The notes: generated by a model from the letters alone, not told the origin. A DNA stretch of 64,000 nt from Streptomyces sp. NBC_01451 (GCF_036227485.1 NZ_CP109479.1:5518001-5582000), one strand, 5' to 3'; shown: positions 42,109 through 51,593, counted from the stretch's first letter. Program-made: numbers and translations.

Positions 42109-42969
42109 GTGAGCGCGGGAGAGCCGGGATCGGTGGTGCGACGCATGTTGCTCGGATCACACCTGAGGCGACTGCGTGAGGCGCGGGGCATCACGCGAGA
42201 GGCGGCGGGTTACTCGATCCGTGCCTCCGAATCGAAAATCAGCCGTATGGAGCTGGGCCGGGTGAGCTTCAAGACACGCGACGTCGAGGACCTGCTGACG
42301 TTGTACGGCGTCAACGACGAGGCCGAGCGCAACGCGCTCCTCTCGCTCGCCAGGGAGGCCAACGTCGCGGGCTGGTGGCACAGTTACTCCGATGTGCTGC
42401 CCAACTGGTTCCCCACCTACGTGGGCCTGGAGGGCGCGGCATCGCTGATCCGCGCCTACGAGGTGCAGTTCGTGCACGGTCTGCTGCAGACGGCGGCCTA
42501 CGCGCGTGCGGTCGTCGAACGCGGCATGAAGGGCGCGAGCCCCGCCGACATCGAGCGCCGTGTCGCCCTGCGCATGGAGCGGCAGAAGTACCTCCTGTCC
42601 ACCGGCGGCCCGGAGTTCCACGTCGTCCTGGACGAGGCCGCGCTGCGCCGCCCGTACGGCGACCGCGAGGTGATGCGCGGCCAGCTCCAGCATCTGATCG
42701 AGATCTCCGAGCGCCCCAACGTACGGCTCCAGATCATGCCGTTCGGCTTCGGCGGGCACTCCGGCGAGAGCGGCGCGTTCACGATCCTGAGCTTCCCGGA
42801 GTCCGACCTGTCCGACGTGATCTTCCTCGAGCAGCTCACCAGCGCGCTGTACCTGGACAAGGCGGAGGACGTCACGCAGTACGAGAAGGCGATGAAGGAG
42901 CTGCAGCAGGACAGCCCCGGCCCGGACGAGAGCCGGGACCTGCTGAGGGGCCTGTTGCAGCTCTCCTGA
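42109..42969 (+). CDS. XRE/DUF5753 (WhiJ-like) helix-turn-helix regulator
   Basis: This 286-residue protein has an N-terminal XRE helix-turn-helix (HLRRLREARGITREAAGYSI, residues about 18-37, with ESKISRMELGR) and the DUF5753 domain (AREANVAGWWHSYSDVLPNW, LQIMPFGFGGHSGESGAFTI, VTQYEKAMKEL). These proteins control sporulation and secondary metabolism together with DUF397 proteins. GTG 42109 was chosen because GGGGAGG lies 9 bp upstream; the in-frame GTG at 42100 is too close. Confidence 0.9.
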   Translation: MSAGEPGSVVRRMLLGSHLRRLREARGITREAAGYSIRASESKISRMELGRVSFKTRDVEDLLTLYGVNDEAERNALLSLAREANVAGWWHSYSDVLPNWFPTYVGLEGAASLIRAYEVQFVHGLLQTAAYARAVVERGMKGASPADIERRVALRMERQKYLLSTGGPEFHVVLDEAALRRPYGDREVMRGQLQHLIEISERPNVRLQIMPFGFGGHSGESGAFTILSFPESDLSDVIFLEQLTSALYLDKAEDVTQYEKAMKELQQDSPGPDESRDLLRGLLQLS

Positions 42970-43063
42970 CCTGGGTCCCTGATCAACCCCCAACTCCCTT
43001 TGGACGCACGTACGATGACGTGTGATCAGACCGTGATACGGGATTGAGGGATTGAGGGATCGC

Positions 43064-44533
43064 ATGTCGTCGCTTGAGTACTACTTCACCGACCTCGCGC
43101 AGCAGTACATCGGCGGTGAGTGGCGCCCGGGTACCGGCTCCTGGGACATCATCGACTTCAATCCGTACGACGGCGAGAAGCTCGCGTCGATCACGATCGC
43201 CACGGTGGACGAGGTCGACGAGGCGTACCGGGCCGCCGCCGCGGCCCAGAAGGACTGGGCCGCGACCAGTCCGTACGCCCGCCGCACGGTCTTCGAGAAG
43301 GCCCTGCGCATCATCGAGGACCGTGAACAGGAGATCGCCGCGGCGATCATCGCCGAACTCGGCGGCACGCACCTCAAGGCCGGCTTCGAACTGCACCTCG
43401 CCAAGGAGTTCCTGCGCGAGTCGATCCGCCTGGCACTGGCCCCCGAGGGGCAGATCGTCCCGTCGCCGGTCGAGGGCAAGGAGAACCGCGTCTACCGCGT
43501 CCCGGTGGGTGTGGTGGGCGTGATCAGCCCCTTCAACTTCCCCTTCCTGCTCTCCCTGAAGTCGGTCGCCCCGGCGCTGGCCCTGGGCAACGGCGTCGTC
43601 CTCAAGCCGCACCAGGACACCCCGGTCGTCGGCGGCTCCCTGGTCGCGAAGATCTTCGAGGACGCGGGCCTGCCGCCCGGCCTCCTGAACGTCGTCATCA
43701 CGGACATAGCCGAGATCGGCGACGCGTTCCTCGAACACCCGGTCCCGAAGGTCATCTCCTTCACCGGCTCCGACGCCGTCGGCCGCCACGTCGCCGCCGT
43801 CTGCGCGCCCCTCTTCAAGAACGTGGTCCTCGAACTCGGCGGCAACAGCGCCCTGGTGGTCCTGGACGACGCGGACATCGACTACGCGGTCGACGCCGCG
43901 GTCTTCAGCCGGTACGTCCACCAGGGCCAGGTCTGCATGGCCGCCAACCGTGTCCTGGTGGACCGTTCGATCGCCGCCGAGTTCACCGAGAAGTTCGTGG
44001 CCAAGGTGAGGTCCCTGAAGGTCGGCGACCCGAACGACCCCGCGACGGTCATCGGCCCGGTGATCAACTCCTCCCAGGCGGAGGCGATTTCGGGTGTCGT
44101 ACGACGAGCACTGGAGGAGGGCGCGACGGCGCTGCTCCACGGCACGACGACGGACAACCTGGTCGAGCCCTCGGTCCTGACCGATCTCCCCGCCGACTCG
44201 CCCATCCTCAAGCAGGAGATCTTCGGCCCGGTGGCCCTCCTCGTCCCCTTCGACGGCGAGGAGGAGGCGGTCCGCCTCGTCAACAACACGCCGTACGGCC
44301 TCAGTGGCGCCGTCCACACGGCCGACGTGGAACGCGGTGTCGCCTTCGCCAAGCGGATCGACACGGGCATGTTCCACGTCAACGACGGCACGGTCCACGA
44401 CGAGCCCCTGGTCGCCTTCGGCGGCGAGAAGTCCTCCGGCATCGGCCGCCTGAACGGCGACGCGACGGTGGAGGCCTTCACGACCCAGAAGTGGATCTCG
44501 GTGCAGCACGGGCGGAGCTTCTTCCCGTTCTGA
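43064..44533 (+). CDS. Aldehyde dehydrogenase family protein
   Basis: This 489-residue enzyme has the NAD(P)-aldehyde dehydrogenase fold with catalytic Cys291 (QGQVCMAANR), general base Glu257 (VVLELGGNSALVVLDDADID) and the SPFNFPFLLSLKSVAPALA substrate tunnel segment. It oxidises an aldehyde to the acid; related proteins act on aromatic aldehydes, such as vanillin or benzaldehyde, but the substrate is not clear here. ATG 43064 follows GAGGG. It stands alone after the WhiJ-like gene and before a terminator. Confidence 0.92.
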   Translation: MSSLEYYFTDLAQQYIGGEWRPGTGSWDIIDFNPYDGEKLASITIATVDEVDEAYRAAAAAQKDWAATSPYARRTVFEKALRIIEDREQEIAAAIIAELGGTHLKAGFELHLAKEFLRESIRLALAPEGQIVPSPVEGKENRVYRVPVGVVGVISPFNFPFLLSLKSVAPALALGNGVVLKPHQDTPVVGGSLVAKIFEDAGLPPGLLNVVITDIAEIGDAFLEHPVPKVISFTGSDAVGRHVAAVCAPLFKNVVLELGGNSALVVLDDADIDYAVDAAVFSRYVHQGQVCMAANRVLVDRSIAAEFTEKFVAKVRSLKVGDPNDPATVIGPVINSSQAEAISGVVRRALEEGATALLHGTTTDNLVEPSVLTDLPADSPILKQEIFGPVALLVPFDGEEEAVRLVNNTPYGLSGAVHTADVERGVAFAKRIDTGMFHVNDGTVHDEPLVAFGGEKSSGIGRLNGDATVEAFTTQKWISVQHGRSFFPF

Positions 44534-44589
44534 GCACGTCCCGTCCCAGGGGCGTCGTGGAACGTCGTGGAAGCTTTTGGGTGACCCGA

Positions 44590-44622
44590 GGGGCTTGCGG
44601 ACAGAACCTGACCGCAAGCCCC
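44590..44622 (+). terminator. Terminator after the aldehyde dehydrogenase gene
   Basis: A perfect 11-bp stem (GGGGCTTGCGG at 44590-44600 with 44612-44622, 11-nt loop) lies 57 bp after the stop codon. Confidence 0.75.
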
Positions 44623-44681
44623 CGTAACTTCGTCGGTGTCAGGCAGGAACGCCCGCACGACCCGATGAAAGGCGGCCCACC

Positions 44682-45221
44682 ATGGTCACTCACGTCCCCT
44701 CCGAAGCACCCGGCGACGAGCTCGGAGCGCTTCTCTCCTTCATCGAGGAGCAGCGCGGCGGCATCCGGCGGGCCCTGCTGGGGCTGACCGACGAGCAGGC
44801 CGCCTCCCGCCCCAGCGCCAGCGAGCTGTCCCTCTCCGGGCTGCTCAAGCATGTCGCCGAGGTCGAGCAGGGCTGGATCGCGCGGGCCAAGGGGGAGGCG
44901 CCGGCCGTCAAGCGGGACGAGTCGAACTGGCACGAGTGTTTCGCCCTCGTCGAGGGGGAGACCGTCGCCTCGCAGCTCGCGTACTGGGAGAAGGTCGCCG
45001 CCGAGACCGAGGCGTTCCTGCGGTCCGTGCCGAGCCTCGACGACACCTTCGCGCTGCCGCCGGACCCCTGGTTCCCGCCGGAGGGCCGGGTCTCGATGCG
45101 CTGGCTGGCGCTGCACCTGATCCGCGAGACCGCCCGGCACGCCGGTCACGCCGACATCATCCGCGAGTCCCTCGACGGCGCCACCGCCTTCGAGCTGGTG
45201 GCCCGGGAGCGGGCCGCTTGA
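44682..45221 (+). CDS. DinB/DUF664-family protein
   Basis: This 179-residue protein is a four-helix-bundle DinB-like protein: SFIEEQRGGIRRALLGLTDE, LLKHVAEVEQGWI with a metal-type His, and LALHLIRETARHAGHADIIR with the final HxxxH-like pair. Members bind a metal ion and in some actinobacteria act as mycothiol-dependent transferases. The substrate is unknown. ATG 44682 was chosen; GAAAGGCGG lies upstream. Confidence 0.87.
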   Translation: MVTHVPSEAPGDELGALLSFIEEQRGGIRRALLGLTDEQAASRPSASELSLSGLLKHVAEVEQGWIARAKGEAPAVKRDESNWHECFALVEGETVASQLAYWEKVAAETEAFLRSVPSLDDTFALPPDPWFPPEGRVSMRWLALHLIRETARHAGHADIIRESLDGATAFELVARERAA

Positions 45222-45245
45222 CGCCAGGGCCCTAGTGTGGCCCGC

Positions 45246-45887
45246 ATGTCAGCGATCCGTCTCCTCGTGCTCGGCGCGGTCCGTCAGCACGGGCGGGCCC
45301 ACGGCTACCAGGTGCGCAACGACCTGGAGTACTGGGGCGCGCACGAGTGGTCCAACGCCAAGCCCGGCTCGATCTACCACGCGCTCAAGCAGATGGCCAA
45401 GCAGGGGCTGCTGCACGCGCACGAGATCGCGCCCTCCACGGCCGGCGGCCCGCCCCGCACGGAGTACGAGATCACCGGCGAGGGCACCGAGGAGTTCCTG
45501 AAGCTGCTGCGCGAGGCCCTGACCTCGTACGACCAGAAGATGGACGTCAAGTCCGCGGCCATCGGCTTCATCGTCGACCTGCCGCGCGAGGAGGCGGTGA
45601 CCCTCCTCAGGGAACGCACCCGGCGCATCGGCGAGTGGCGCTCCTCGGTCACCGAGCACTACGTCCCTGAGGACGGCCCCGGACAGCTCGGCCACATCGG
45701 CGAGATCATGAACCTGTGGCTCCACACGGCCGACGCCGAGGCCGAGTGGACGCTGGGTCTGATCGCCCGGATCGAGGGCGGGGCGTACACCTTCGCGGGG
45801 GAGGGCGAACCGTTCGTCGGCGTCCTGGCCGAGGGCGAGGAGAACCCGTACGCGACGGGGGACAGGCATCCCGGGGACTGGCGATAG
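45246..45887 (+). CDS. PadR-family transcriptional regulator
   Basis: This 213-residue protein has a PadR winged helix (SAIRLLVLGAVRQHGRAHGY, SIYHALKQMAKQGLLHAHEI) and a helical C-terminal dimerisation domain (REEAVTLLRERTRRIGEWRS, NLWLHTADAEAEWTLGLIAR). PadR proteins commonly repress neighbouring drug exporters. It lies just upstream of an ABC exporter, with a repeat-rich operator between them. ATG 45246 matches the usual start of the family; the ribosome binding site is weak. Confidence 0.88.
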   Translation: MSAIRLLVLGAVRQHGRAHGYQVRNDLEYWGAHEWSNAKPGSIYHALKQMAKQGLLHAHEIAPSTAGGPPRTEYEITGEGTEEFLKLLREALTSYDQKMDVKSAAIGFIVDLPREEAVTLLRERTRRIGEWRSSVTEHYVPEDGPGQLGHIGEIMNLWLHTADAEAEWTLGLIARIEGGAYTFAGEGEPFVGVLAEGEENPYATGDRHPGDWR

Positions 45888-45897
45888 TCCCGCACTG

Positions 45898-45954
45898 ATC
45901 AAGTTTGACCAATGCTCCTCGGGGGATTACCTTCGAGAGGTAATCAAGTTTGAC
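45898..45954. promoter_or_regulatory. Repeat-rich operator between padR-like and ABC exporter genes
   Basis: ATCAAGTTTGAC occurs twice (45898-45909 and 45943-45954, 45 bp apart). Between them is a perfect 7-bp inverted repeat, ATTACCTtcgagAGGTAAT (45926-45944), which could be a PadR operator or a hairpin. The second direct repeat ends 17 bp before the GTG of the ATPase gene. Confidence 0.65.
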
Positions 45955-45971
45955 TAGCCAGGGGGGATTCT

Positions 45972-46928
45972 GTGGCCGACACGGCGATCACCGTCGAAGG
46001 CGCACACAAGAAGTACGGCGGCAGAGAGGCACTGTCCGGACTCGACCTGCTGGTCGCCCGAGGCACGGTGCACGGCGTGCTCGGGCCGAACGGCGCGGGC
46101 AAGACGACCCTGGTCCGCATCCTGTGCACGCTGCTCAGGCCCGACGGCGGCCGCGTCGAGGTGGCCGGGCACGACGTGCTGACCGAGGCCCGGGAGGTCC
46201 GGTTCCGTATCGGTCTGCTCGGCCAGCACGCGGCGCTCGACGAGGAGCTGAGCGGCCGGCAGAACCTGGAGATGTTCGGCCGCCTCCACCACCTGGGCGC
46301 CCGCCACGCGCGCGTGCGGGCCGGCGAGCTCCTCGCCCGCTTCGGGCTCGCGGACACCGGCCGCAAGGCGGTCAAGCACTACAGCGGCGGAATGCGCCGC
46401 CGCCTGGACCTCGCCGCCTCCCTCATCACCGACCCGGAGGTGCTGTTCCTGGACGAACCGACGACCGGCCTCGACCCGCGCGGCCGCACCGAGGTGTGGA
46501 CCGCGGTCCGCTCCCTCGTCGGCGGCGGTACGACGGTGCTGCTCACCACCCAGTACCTGGAGGAGGCCGACCAGCTCGCCGACCGCGTCTCGGTCGTCGA
46601 CCGGGGACGGGTCGTCGCCGACGGCACACCGGACGAGCTGAAGGCCGCCACGGGCGGCGACCGCATCGACGTCGTCCTGCGCGACGCCGGCCAACTGGGC
46701 GCTGCCGTCGCCCTGTTGCCCGTACCCGCCGCGGGCGTCTCCGTGGACCCCGACCGTCGGCTGCTGAGCGCCCCGGTCACCGACCGCATGGCGGCGCTCT
46801 CCGGGGTCGTACGGGCCCTGGAGGCGGCCGGGATCGAGGCCGAGGACATCGCCCTGCGGCGCCCGACGCTGGACGAGGTGTTCCTGGACCTCACCGGGGG
46901 CGACGAGCGGACCAAGGAGGCCGTGTGA
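45972..46928 (+). CDS. ABC exporter ATP-binding protein (DrrA type)
   Basis: This 318-residue protein has a Walker [11 protein letters not shown] (residues about 38-47), the Q-loop region [15 protein letters not shown], the signature [17 protein letters not shown], Walker [14 protein letters not shown], and a C-terminal [16 protein letters not shown] tail typical of the DrrA/daunorubicin family. It energises export of drugs or metabolites. The GTG start at 45972 follows a G-rich ribosome binding site. Its stop codon overlaps the permease start (GTGA). Confidence 0.93.
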   Translation: MADTAITVEGAHKKYGGREALSGLDLLVARGTVHGVLGPNGAGKTTLVRILCTLLRPDGGRVEVAGHDVLTEAREVRFRIGLLGQHAALDEELSGRQNLEMFGRLHHLGARHARVRAGELLARFGLADTGRKAVKHYSGGMRRRLDLAASLITDPEVLFLDEPTTGLDPRGRTEVWTAVRSLVGGGTTVLLTTQYLEEADQLADRVSVVDRGRVVADGTPDELKAATGGDRIDVVLRDAGQLGAAVALLPVPAAGVSVDPDRRLLSAPVTDRMAALSGVVRALEAAGIEAEDIALRRPTLDEVFLDLTGGDERTKEAV

Positions 46929-47731
46929 CGACGTACGGGACACACGAGATATACAGGGCGACCGGTGGGCCGGGCACGCGCGCGTTGGCCGACTGCTGGA
47001 CCATGACCCGCCGCGAACTCGCCCACTGGGCACGGCAGCCGGTCCAGGTGCTGGTCGGACTGGTGTTCCCGGTGATGCTGCTGCTGATGTTCGGCTATCT
47101 GATCGGCGGCGGCCGGGAGGTGAGCGGGAACTACGTCGACTACCTGGTCCCCGGCATGCTCGCGCTCACCATGGCCTTCGGCCTGGAGGGCACGATGCTC
47201 GCCGTCACCCAGGACCTCAACAAGGGCGTCATCGACCGCTTCCGTTCCATGCCCATGGCCAACGGCGCGGTCCTGGTGGGCCGTTCCGCCGCCGACATGC
47301 TCCAGTCGGCCCTGGGGCTCGCCGTGATGCTCGCGGTGGGATACGCCATCGGCTGGCGTGCCCACGGGGGCGTGACGGCCCTCCTGGGGGCCGTGGGCCT
47401 GCTCCTGCTGTTCCGCTTCGCCATGCTGTGGATCGGCATCCAGCTGGCCATGGTGGCCGGGAAGCCGGAGCTGGTGCAGGCGGTCCAGATCCTGGTCTGG
47501 CCGGTCGGCTTCCTGTCCAACGTCATCGCCACCCCCGGGTCCATGCCGGACTGGCTGGGCACGGCCGTCCAGTGGAACCCGATGTCCCGGACGGCCACCG
47601 CGGTACGCGATCTGTTCGGCAACCCCGGCGGCGAACCGGGCCACCTCTGGGCGGCCGTCGCCTGGCCGCTGGCCCTGCTGGCGGTCTTCTTCCCGCTGGC
47701 GGTACGGAGGTTCGGCCGCCTGAGCCGGTAA
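46925..47731 (+). CDS. ABC exporter permease (DrrB type)
   Basis: This 268-residue membrane protein has about six helices. It contains the ABC-2 family segments [40 protein letters not shown] and [20 protein letters not shown]. It starts in the GTGA overlap with the ATPase gene, so the pair is translationally coupled, and it ends 22 bp from the convergent glutamate decarboxylase gene. Confidence 0.92.
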   Translation: MTTYGTHEIYRATGGPGTRALADCWTMTRRELAHWARQPVQVLVGLVFPVMLLLMFGYLIGGGREVSGNYVDYLVPGMLALTMAFGLEGTMLAVTQDLNKGVIDRFRSMPMANGAVLVGRSAADMLQSALGLAVMLAVGYAIGWRAHGGVTALLGAVGLLLLFRFAMLWIGIQLAMVAGKPELVQAVQILVWPVGFLSNVIATPGSMPDWLGTAVQWNPMSRTATAVRDLFGNPGGEPGHLWAAVAWPLALLAVFFPLAVRRFGRLSR

Positions 47732-47752
47732 CTCCCTCCCGTCGGGCGGCCG

Positions 47753-49180
47753 TCAGTGGTGGAAGCCGGTGGCCGCGTCCTTGTCGTGCGTCAAGGGGCG
47801 CGGCTGCCGGCGCAGTTCGGGCAGCAGCCGCCCCAGGTCCTCCAGGAACAGCTCGGCGAGGTCCGCGGAGAACCCGTTGCGGCACACGACCCGCAGGACG
47901 GACAGGTCCTGCCGGTTCTCCGGGAAGGTGTACGCGGGTACCAGCCAGCCCCGCTCGCGCAGCCGCCGCGAGACGTCGAAGACGTCGTACGCGGTCACGT
48001 CCGCGCCGGTCGTGAAGGCGAACACGGGCAGCTCGTCGCCCCGGGTCAGGAGCCGGAAGTCGCCCAGCTCCTCGATCCGCCCGGCGAGCGAGCGTGCCAC
48101 GTCCCGCGTGGACTGCTGCACGGCCCGGTAGCCGTCGCGGCCCAGCCGCAGGAACGTGTAGTACTGCGCGACCACCTGGGCCCCGGGGCGCGAGAAGTTG
48201 AGCGCGAACGTCGGCATGTCGCCGCCCAGGTAGTTGACGCGGAAGACCAGCTCCTCGGGGAGCGCCTCCTTGTCCCGCCACAGCGCCCAGCCGACGCCCG
48301 GGTAGACCAGCCCGTACTTGTGCCCCGAGGTGTTGATCGAGGCCACGCGGGGCAGCCGGAAGTCCCACACCAGGTCCTCGTCCAGGAAGGGCGCCACCAT
48401 GGCCCCTGACGCCCCGTCGACGTGCACGGGGATGTCGAGCCCGGTCCGCTCCTGAAGGGCGTCCAGGGCCGCGCACAGCTCCGCGACGGGCTCGTACGAC
48501 CCGTCGAAGGTCGACCCGAGGATCCCGACGACCCCGATGGTGTTCTCGTCGCACAGGTCGGCCGCCGCCTGCGGATCGAGATGGAACCGGTCGCCCTCCA
48601 TGGGCACCTGACGCGCCTCCACCTCCCAGAAGTTGCAGAACTTCTCCCAGCAGACCTGCACGTTGACGCCCATGACGAGGTTCGGCCGGGCGTCCCGCCC
48701 CGGATACCGGTCGGCGTTGCGCCCGGCCCACCGCCGCTTCAGCGCCATCCCGGCCAGCATGCACGCCTCACTCGAACCGGTGGTCGAACAGCCCACGGCG
48801 GCGGCCGGATCGGGCGCGTTCCACAGGTCGGCGAGCATCGCCACGCAGCGCCGCTCCAGCTCGGCCGTGCGCGGGTACTCGTCCTTGTCGATCATGTTCT
48901 TGTCCTGGCACTCACCCATCAGGACACCGGCCTGCGGCTCCATCCAGGTGGTGACGAAGGTGGCCAGGTTGAGCCGGGAGTTGCCGTCGAGCATCAGTTC
49001 GTCGTGCACGAGCTGGTACGCCGTCGACGGCGGCAGCGGGGAGTCCGCCAGCCGGTGCGTGGGCGGAGCCTCGGTCATCCCGCCGACCGGATTCGCCTCC
49101 CCGTAGAAGGGGTTGACGGCGAGCCTGCGCCCGGTCCCCTTGTCGTCGGGTGTTTCGCTGTCCCCGCGGTGCAGTGGCAT
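47753..49180 (-). CDS. gadB: Glutamate decarboxylase (PLP-dependent)
   Basis: This 475-residue enzyme is a full-length class II decarboxylase: STTGSSEACMLAGMALKRRW, HVDGASGAMVAPFLDEDLVW, and the PLP lysine Lys288 in SINTSGHKYGLVYPG. It converts glutamate to GABA and consumes a proton. ATG 49180 lies beside the tipA promoter; the two genes are divergent with a 88-bp gap. Confidence 0.95.
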   Translation of the reverse strand: MPLHRGDSETPDDKGTGRRLAVNPFYGEANPVGGMTEAPPTHRLADSPLPPSTAYQLVHDELMLDGNSRLNLATFVTTWMEPQAGVLMGECQDKNMIDKDEYPRTAELERRCVAMLADLWNAPDPAAAVGCSTTGSSEACMLAGMALKRRWAGRNADRYPGRDARPNLVMGVNVQVCWEKFCNFWEVEARQVPMEGDRFHLDPQAAADLCDENTIGVVGILGSTFDGSYEPVAELCAALDALQERTGLDIPVHVDGASGAMVAPFLDEDLVWDFRLPRVASINTSGHKYGLVYPGVGWALWRDKEALPEELVFRVNYLGGDMPTFALNFSRPGAQVVAQYYTFLRLGRDGYRAVQQSTRDVARSLAGRIEELGDFRLLTRGDELPVFAFTTGADVTAYDVFDVSRRLRERGWLVPAYTFPENRQDLSVLRVVCRNGFSADLAELFLEDLGRLLPELRRQPRPLTHDKDAATGFHH

Positions 49181-49210
49181 GCGTACGACGGTATGCCCGG
49201 GTCACGGGGC

Positions 49211-49241
49211 TTGCACCTCACGCGGGGTGAGGAAGCAGTGT
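49211..49241 (+). promoter_or_regulatory. tipA-type MerR-family promoter
   Basis: TTGCAC (-35, 49211-49216) and CAGTGT (-10, 49236-49241) are 19 bp apart, the stretched spacing of MerR promoters. The inverted repeat CCTCACgcgggGTGAGG (49216-49232) fills the spacer. It resembles the known tipA promoter, activated by TipAL with thiostrepton. Confidence 0.85.
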
Positions 49242-49268
49242 GGAACGCGTACGGAGAAGGGAGCGGAA

Positions 49269-50030
49269 GTGGGCTACAGCGTGGGACAGGTCGCCGGTTT
49301 CGCCGGCGTCACGGTGCGCACCCTGCACCACTACGACGAGATCGGCCTCCTGGTGCCGGGCGGACGCAGTCACGCGGGCCACCGGCGCTACGACGACGCC
49401 GACCTCGACCGGCTGCAGCAGATCCTGTTCTACCGGGAGCTCGGCTTCCCGCTCGAAGAGGTCGCCGCCCTGCTGGACGACCCGAAGGCGGACCCGCGCG
49501 CGCAGCTGCGCCGTCAGCACGAGCTGCTGACCGCCCGGATCGAACGGCTCCAGCAGATGGCGGCGGCCGTGGAGCACGCCATGGAGGCACGCAGAATGGG
49601 CATCAACCTCACGCCCGAGGAGAAGTTCGAGGTCTTCGGCGACAAGGACCCGGAGGCATACGCGGAGGAGGCCGAGCGCCGCTGGGGCGGCACGGAGACG
49701 TACGCGGAGTCGCAGCGCCGCGCGGCCACTTACACGAAGGACGACTGGCAGCGCATGCAGGCCGAGGTGGCCTCCTGGGGCGAGCGCTACGACGCCCTGA
49801 TGGCCGCCGGCGAGCCCCCGTCCGGCGAGGCGGCCACGGCCATGGCCGAGGAACACCGGCAGCACATCACCAAGTGGTTCTACGAATGCACGTACGAGAT
49901 CCATCTCGGCCTCGCCGACACGTACGTCTCCGACGAGCGCTTCAAGGAGTTCTACGACTCCATGCGACCGGGCCTCGCCGAACACCTCAGGGAGGCGATC
50001 ACGGCGAACGCGGCCCGGCACACCTCATAG
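49269..50030 (+). CDS. tipA: TipA-type MerR regulator with TipAS drug-binding domain
   Basis: This 253-residue TipAL homologue has a MerR DNA-binding domain (YSVGQVAGFAGVTVRTLHHY, residues 3-22), a dimerisation helix (DPRAQLRRQHELLTARIERL), and a C-terminal TipAS antibiotic-binding domain (FEVFGDKDPEAYAEEAERRW, QHITKWFYECTYEIHLGLAD). TipAL binds thiopeptide antibiotics such as thiostrepton and activates its own promoter. GTG 49269 follows AGAAGGGAG. Confidence 0.93.
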   Translation: MGYSVGQVAGFAGVTVRTLHHYDEIGLLVPGGRSHAGHRRYDDADLDRLQQILFYRELGFPLEEVAALLDDPKADPRAQLRRQHELLTARIERLQQMAAAVEHAMEARRMGINLTPEEKFEVFGDKDPEAYAEEAERRWGGTETYAESQRRAATYTKDDWQRMQAEVASWGERYDALMAAGEPPSGEAATAMAEEHRQHITKWFYECTYEIHLGLADTYVSDERFKEFYDSMRPGLAEHLREAITANAARHTS

Positions 50031-50062
50031 CGCGTACCTCGTAGAGGCGGCCTGGTCCGGGA

Positions 50063-50428
50063 TCACTCCCGGGCCAGGACCACCGCGGTCCCGTACGCGC
50101 ACACCTCCGTGCCCACGTCCGCGGCCTCGGTCACGTCGAAGCGGAACGCGAGCACGCCGTTGGCGCCACGCGCGCGTGCCTGCTCGACAAGGCGGTCCAT
50201 GGCCTGGTTGCGGGTCTCGACGAGAGTCTTCGTCAGCCCCTTCAGTTCGCCGCCGATCATCGACTTCAGCCCGGCCCCGATCTGGCTGCCGAGGTGCCGC
50301 GACCGCACGGTCAGCCCGAAGACCTCACCGATGACCTGCTCGACCCGGTAGCCGGGGATGTCGTTCGTCGTCACGACCAGGACGTCGGACTGAGGTCCCT
50401 GGCCGCCGCCGTATTCTTCGATGCCCAT
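50063..50428 (-). CDS. YbjQ/UPF0145 family protein
   Basis: This 121-residue protein contains DVLVVTTNDIPGYRVEQVIG, VFGLTVRSRHLGSQIGAGLK, and ARGANGVLAFRFDVTEAADV, the signature of the pentameric YbjQ family with unknown function. ATG 50428 was chosen; the longer frame has no family match. Confidence 0.88.
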   Translation of the reverse strand: MGIEEYGGGQGPQSDVLVVTTNDIPGYRVEQVIGEVFGLTVRSRHLGSQIGAGLKSMIGGELKGLTKTLVETRNQAMDRLVEQARARGANGVLAFRFDVTEAADVGTEVCAYGTAVVLARE

Positions 50429-50577
50429 AACCTCACAGGGTGGCCCCAGTTCCCGCACAGCGCACCCCGGAGTGGCGCATGGAAACTGAGGGAACCCGGA
50501 GGGGGCACTTCGCGTTGATAGCTTTGGCCCCACTCTTCTCCGCACTCATCTCTGCCAAGCCTCAGGAGCCCGGAACA

Positions 50578-51471
50578 GTGACGACGCTTGCCCTCGGACC
50601 GAGCTGGCTGGATCCGGACTACCTGTTGGACCAGTTCGGCATCTGGGGCCTGCTCCTGATCGTGTTCGCCGAGTCCGGTCTGCTCATCGGCTTCTTCCTG
50701 CCGGGCGACTCGCTGCTGTTCACGGCGGGCCTGCTGATCACCGCGGGCACCCTGGACTTCCCCCTGTGGGGGGCGGTCGCCCTCATCTGCCTCGCCGCGA
50801 TCCTCGGCGACCAGGCGGGCTACATGTTCGGCAAGAAGGTCGGCCCGTCGCTCTTCAACCGACCGGACTCCCGCCTCTTCAAGCAGGAGAACGTCACCAA
50901 GGCCCACGAGTTCTTCGAGAAGTACGGCCCGAAGTCCCTGGTCCTCGCCCGCTTCGTGCCCATCGTGCGCACGTTCACGCCGATCATCGCCGGCGTCAGC
51001 GGGATGAAGTACCGCTCGTTCCTGACCTTCAACGTGATCGGCGGCGTCCTCTGGGGCGCGGGCGTCACCCTGCTCGGCTCCTGGCTCGGCAACATCGACT
51101 TCGTCAAGAAGAACATCGAACCGATCCTGCTGCTGATCGTCCTCATCTCGGTCGTCCCGATCATCATCGAGTTCGCCCGGGCCCGCGGCAAGGCCAAGAA
51201 GAACCCGCCCCAGCAGCCCGAGTCCCCGGCCCAGCAGCAGTACCCGCCGGCCCCGATGGACGACGCGACAACCCAGCTCCGCCGCGTCCCCCCGGCCCAG
51301 CAGCACGACGACCAGGGCTACGGGCAGCAGCAGTACGGCCAGAACCAGGGCTACGACCAGAACCAGTACTACGACCCGCAGCCCTACGCCCAGCAGTACC
51401 CGCAGGGCTACCAGCAGGACCAGCAGCAGTACCCGTACAACAACCAGAACAACGGCTACCCCCAGAACTGA
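50578..51471 (+). CDS. DedA/SNARE-associated family membrane protein with Gln/Tyr-rich tail
   Basis: This 297-residue protein has the DedA domain (residues about 10-200): LLIGFFLPGDSLLFTAGLLI, GDQAGYMFGKKVGPSLFNRP, and RFVPIVRTFTPIIAGVSGMK with the conserved Arg. DedA proteins act as lipid scramblases or transporters. The last 75 residues are a Gln/Tyr/Pro/Asn-rich low-complexity tail (GYGQQQYGQNQGYDQNQYYD), probably cytoplasmic. GTG 50578 follows AGGAG and removes an unusual N-terminal extension. Confidence 0.9.
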   Translation: MTTLALGPSWLDPDYLLDQFGIWGLLLIVFAESGLLIGFFLPGDSLLFTAGLLITAGTLDFPLWGAVALICLAAILGDQAGYMFGKKVGPSLFNRPDSRLFKQENVTKAHEFFEKYGPKSLVLARFVPIVRTFTPIIAGVSGMKYRSFLTFNVIGGVLWGAGVTLLGSWLGNIDFVKKNIEPILLLIVLISVVPIIIEFARARGKAKKNPPQQPESPAQQQYPPAPMDDATTQLRRVPPAQQHDDQGYGQQQYGQNQGYDQNQYYDPQPYAQQYPQGYQQDQQQYPYNNQNNGYPQN

Positions 51472-51487
51472 CGGCTGGGCCACCCAC

Positions 51488-51519
51488 CTGGGGGCGCGGG
51501 GACTGCGCGATCAACCACG
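51488..51519. repeat. Degenerate Streptomyces intergenic repeat
   Basis: CTGGGGGCGCGGGGACTGCG, followed by CGATCAACCACG, resembles half of the palindromic element GGGGCGCGGGGAACTGCGCGACCAGCC-type known from many Streptomyces intergenic regions. It is in the convergent gap after dedA. Similar copies are at 55799 and 62020. Confidence 0.6.
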
Positions 51520-51593
51520 ACGAACCTGCGCTCGCGGTAAGCCGGAACCCCCGAACTCCTGGGCGTCCAACGCCAAGCGTACGTACCCGGAAC

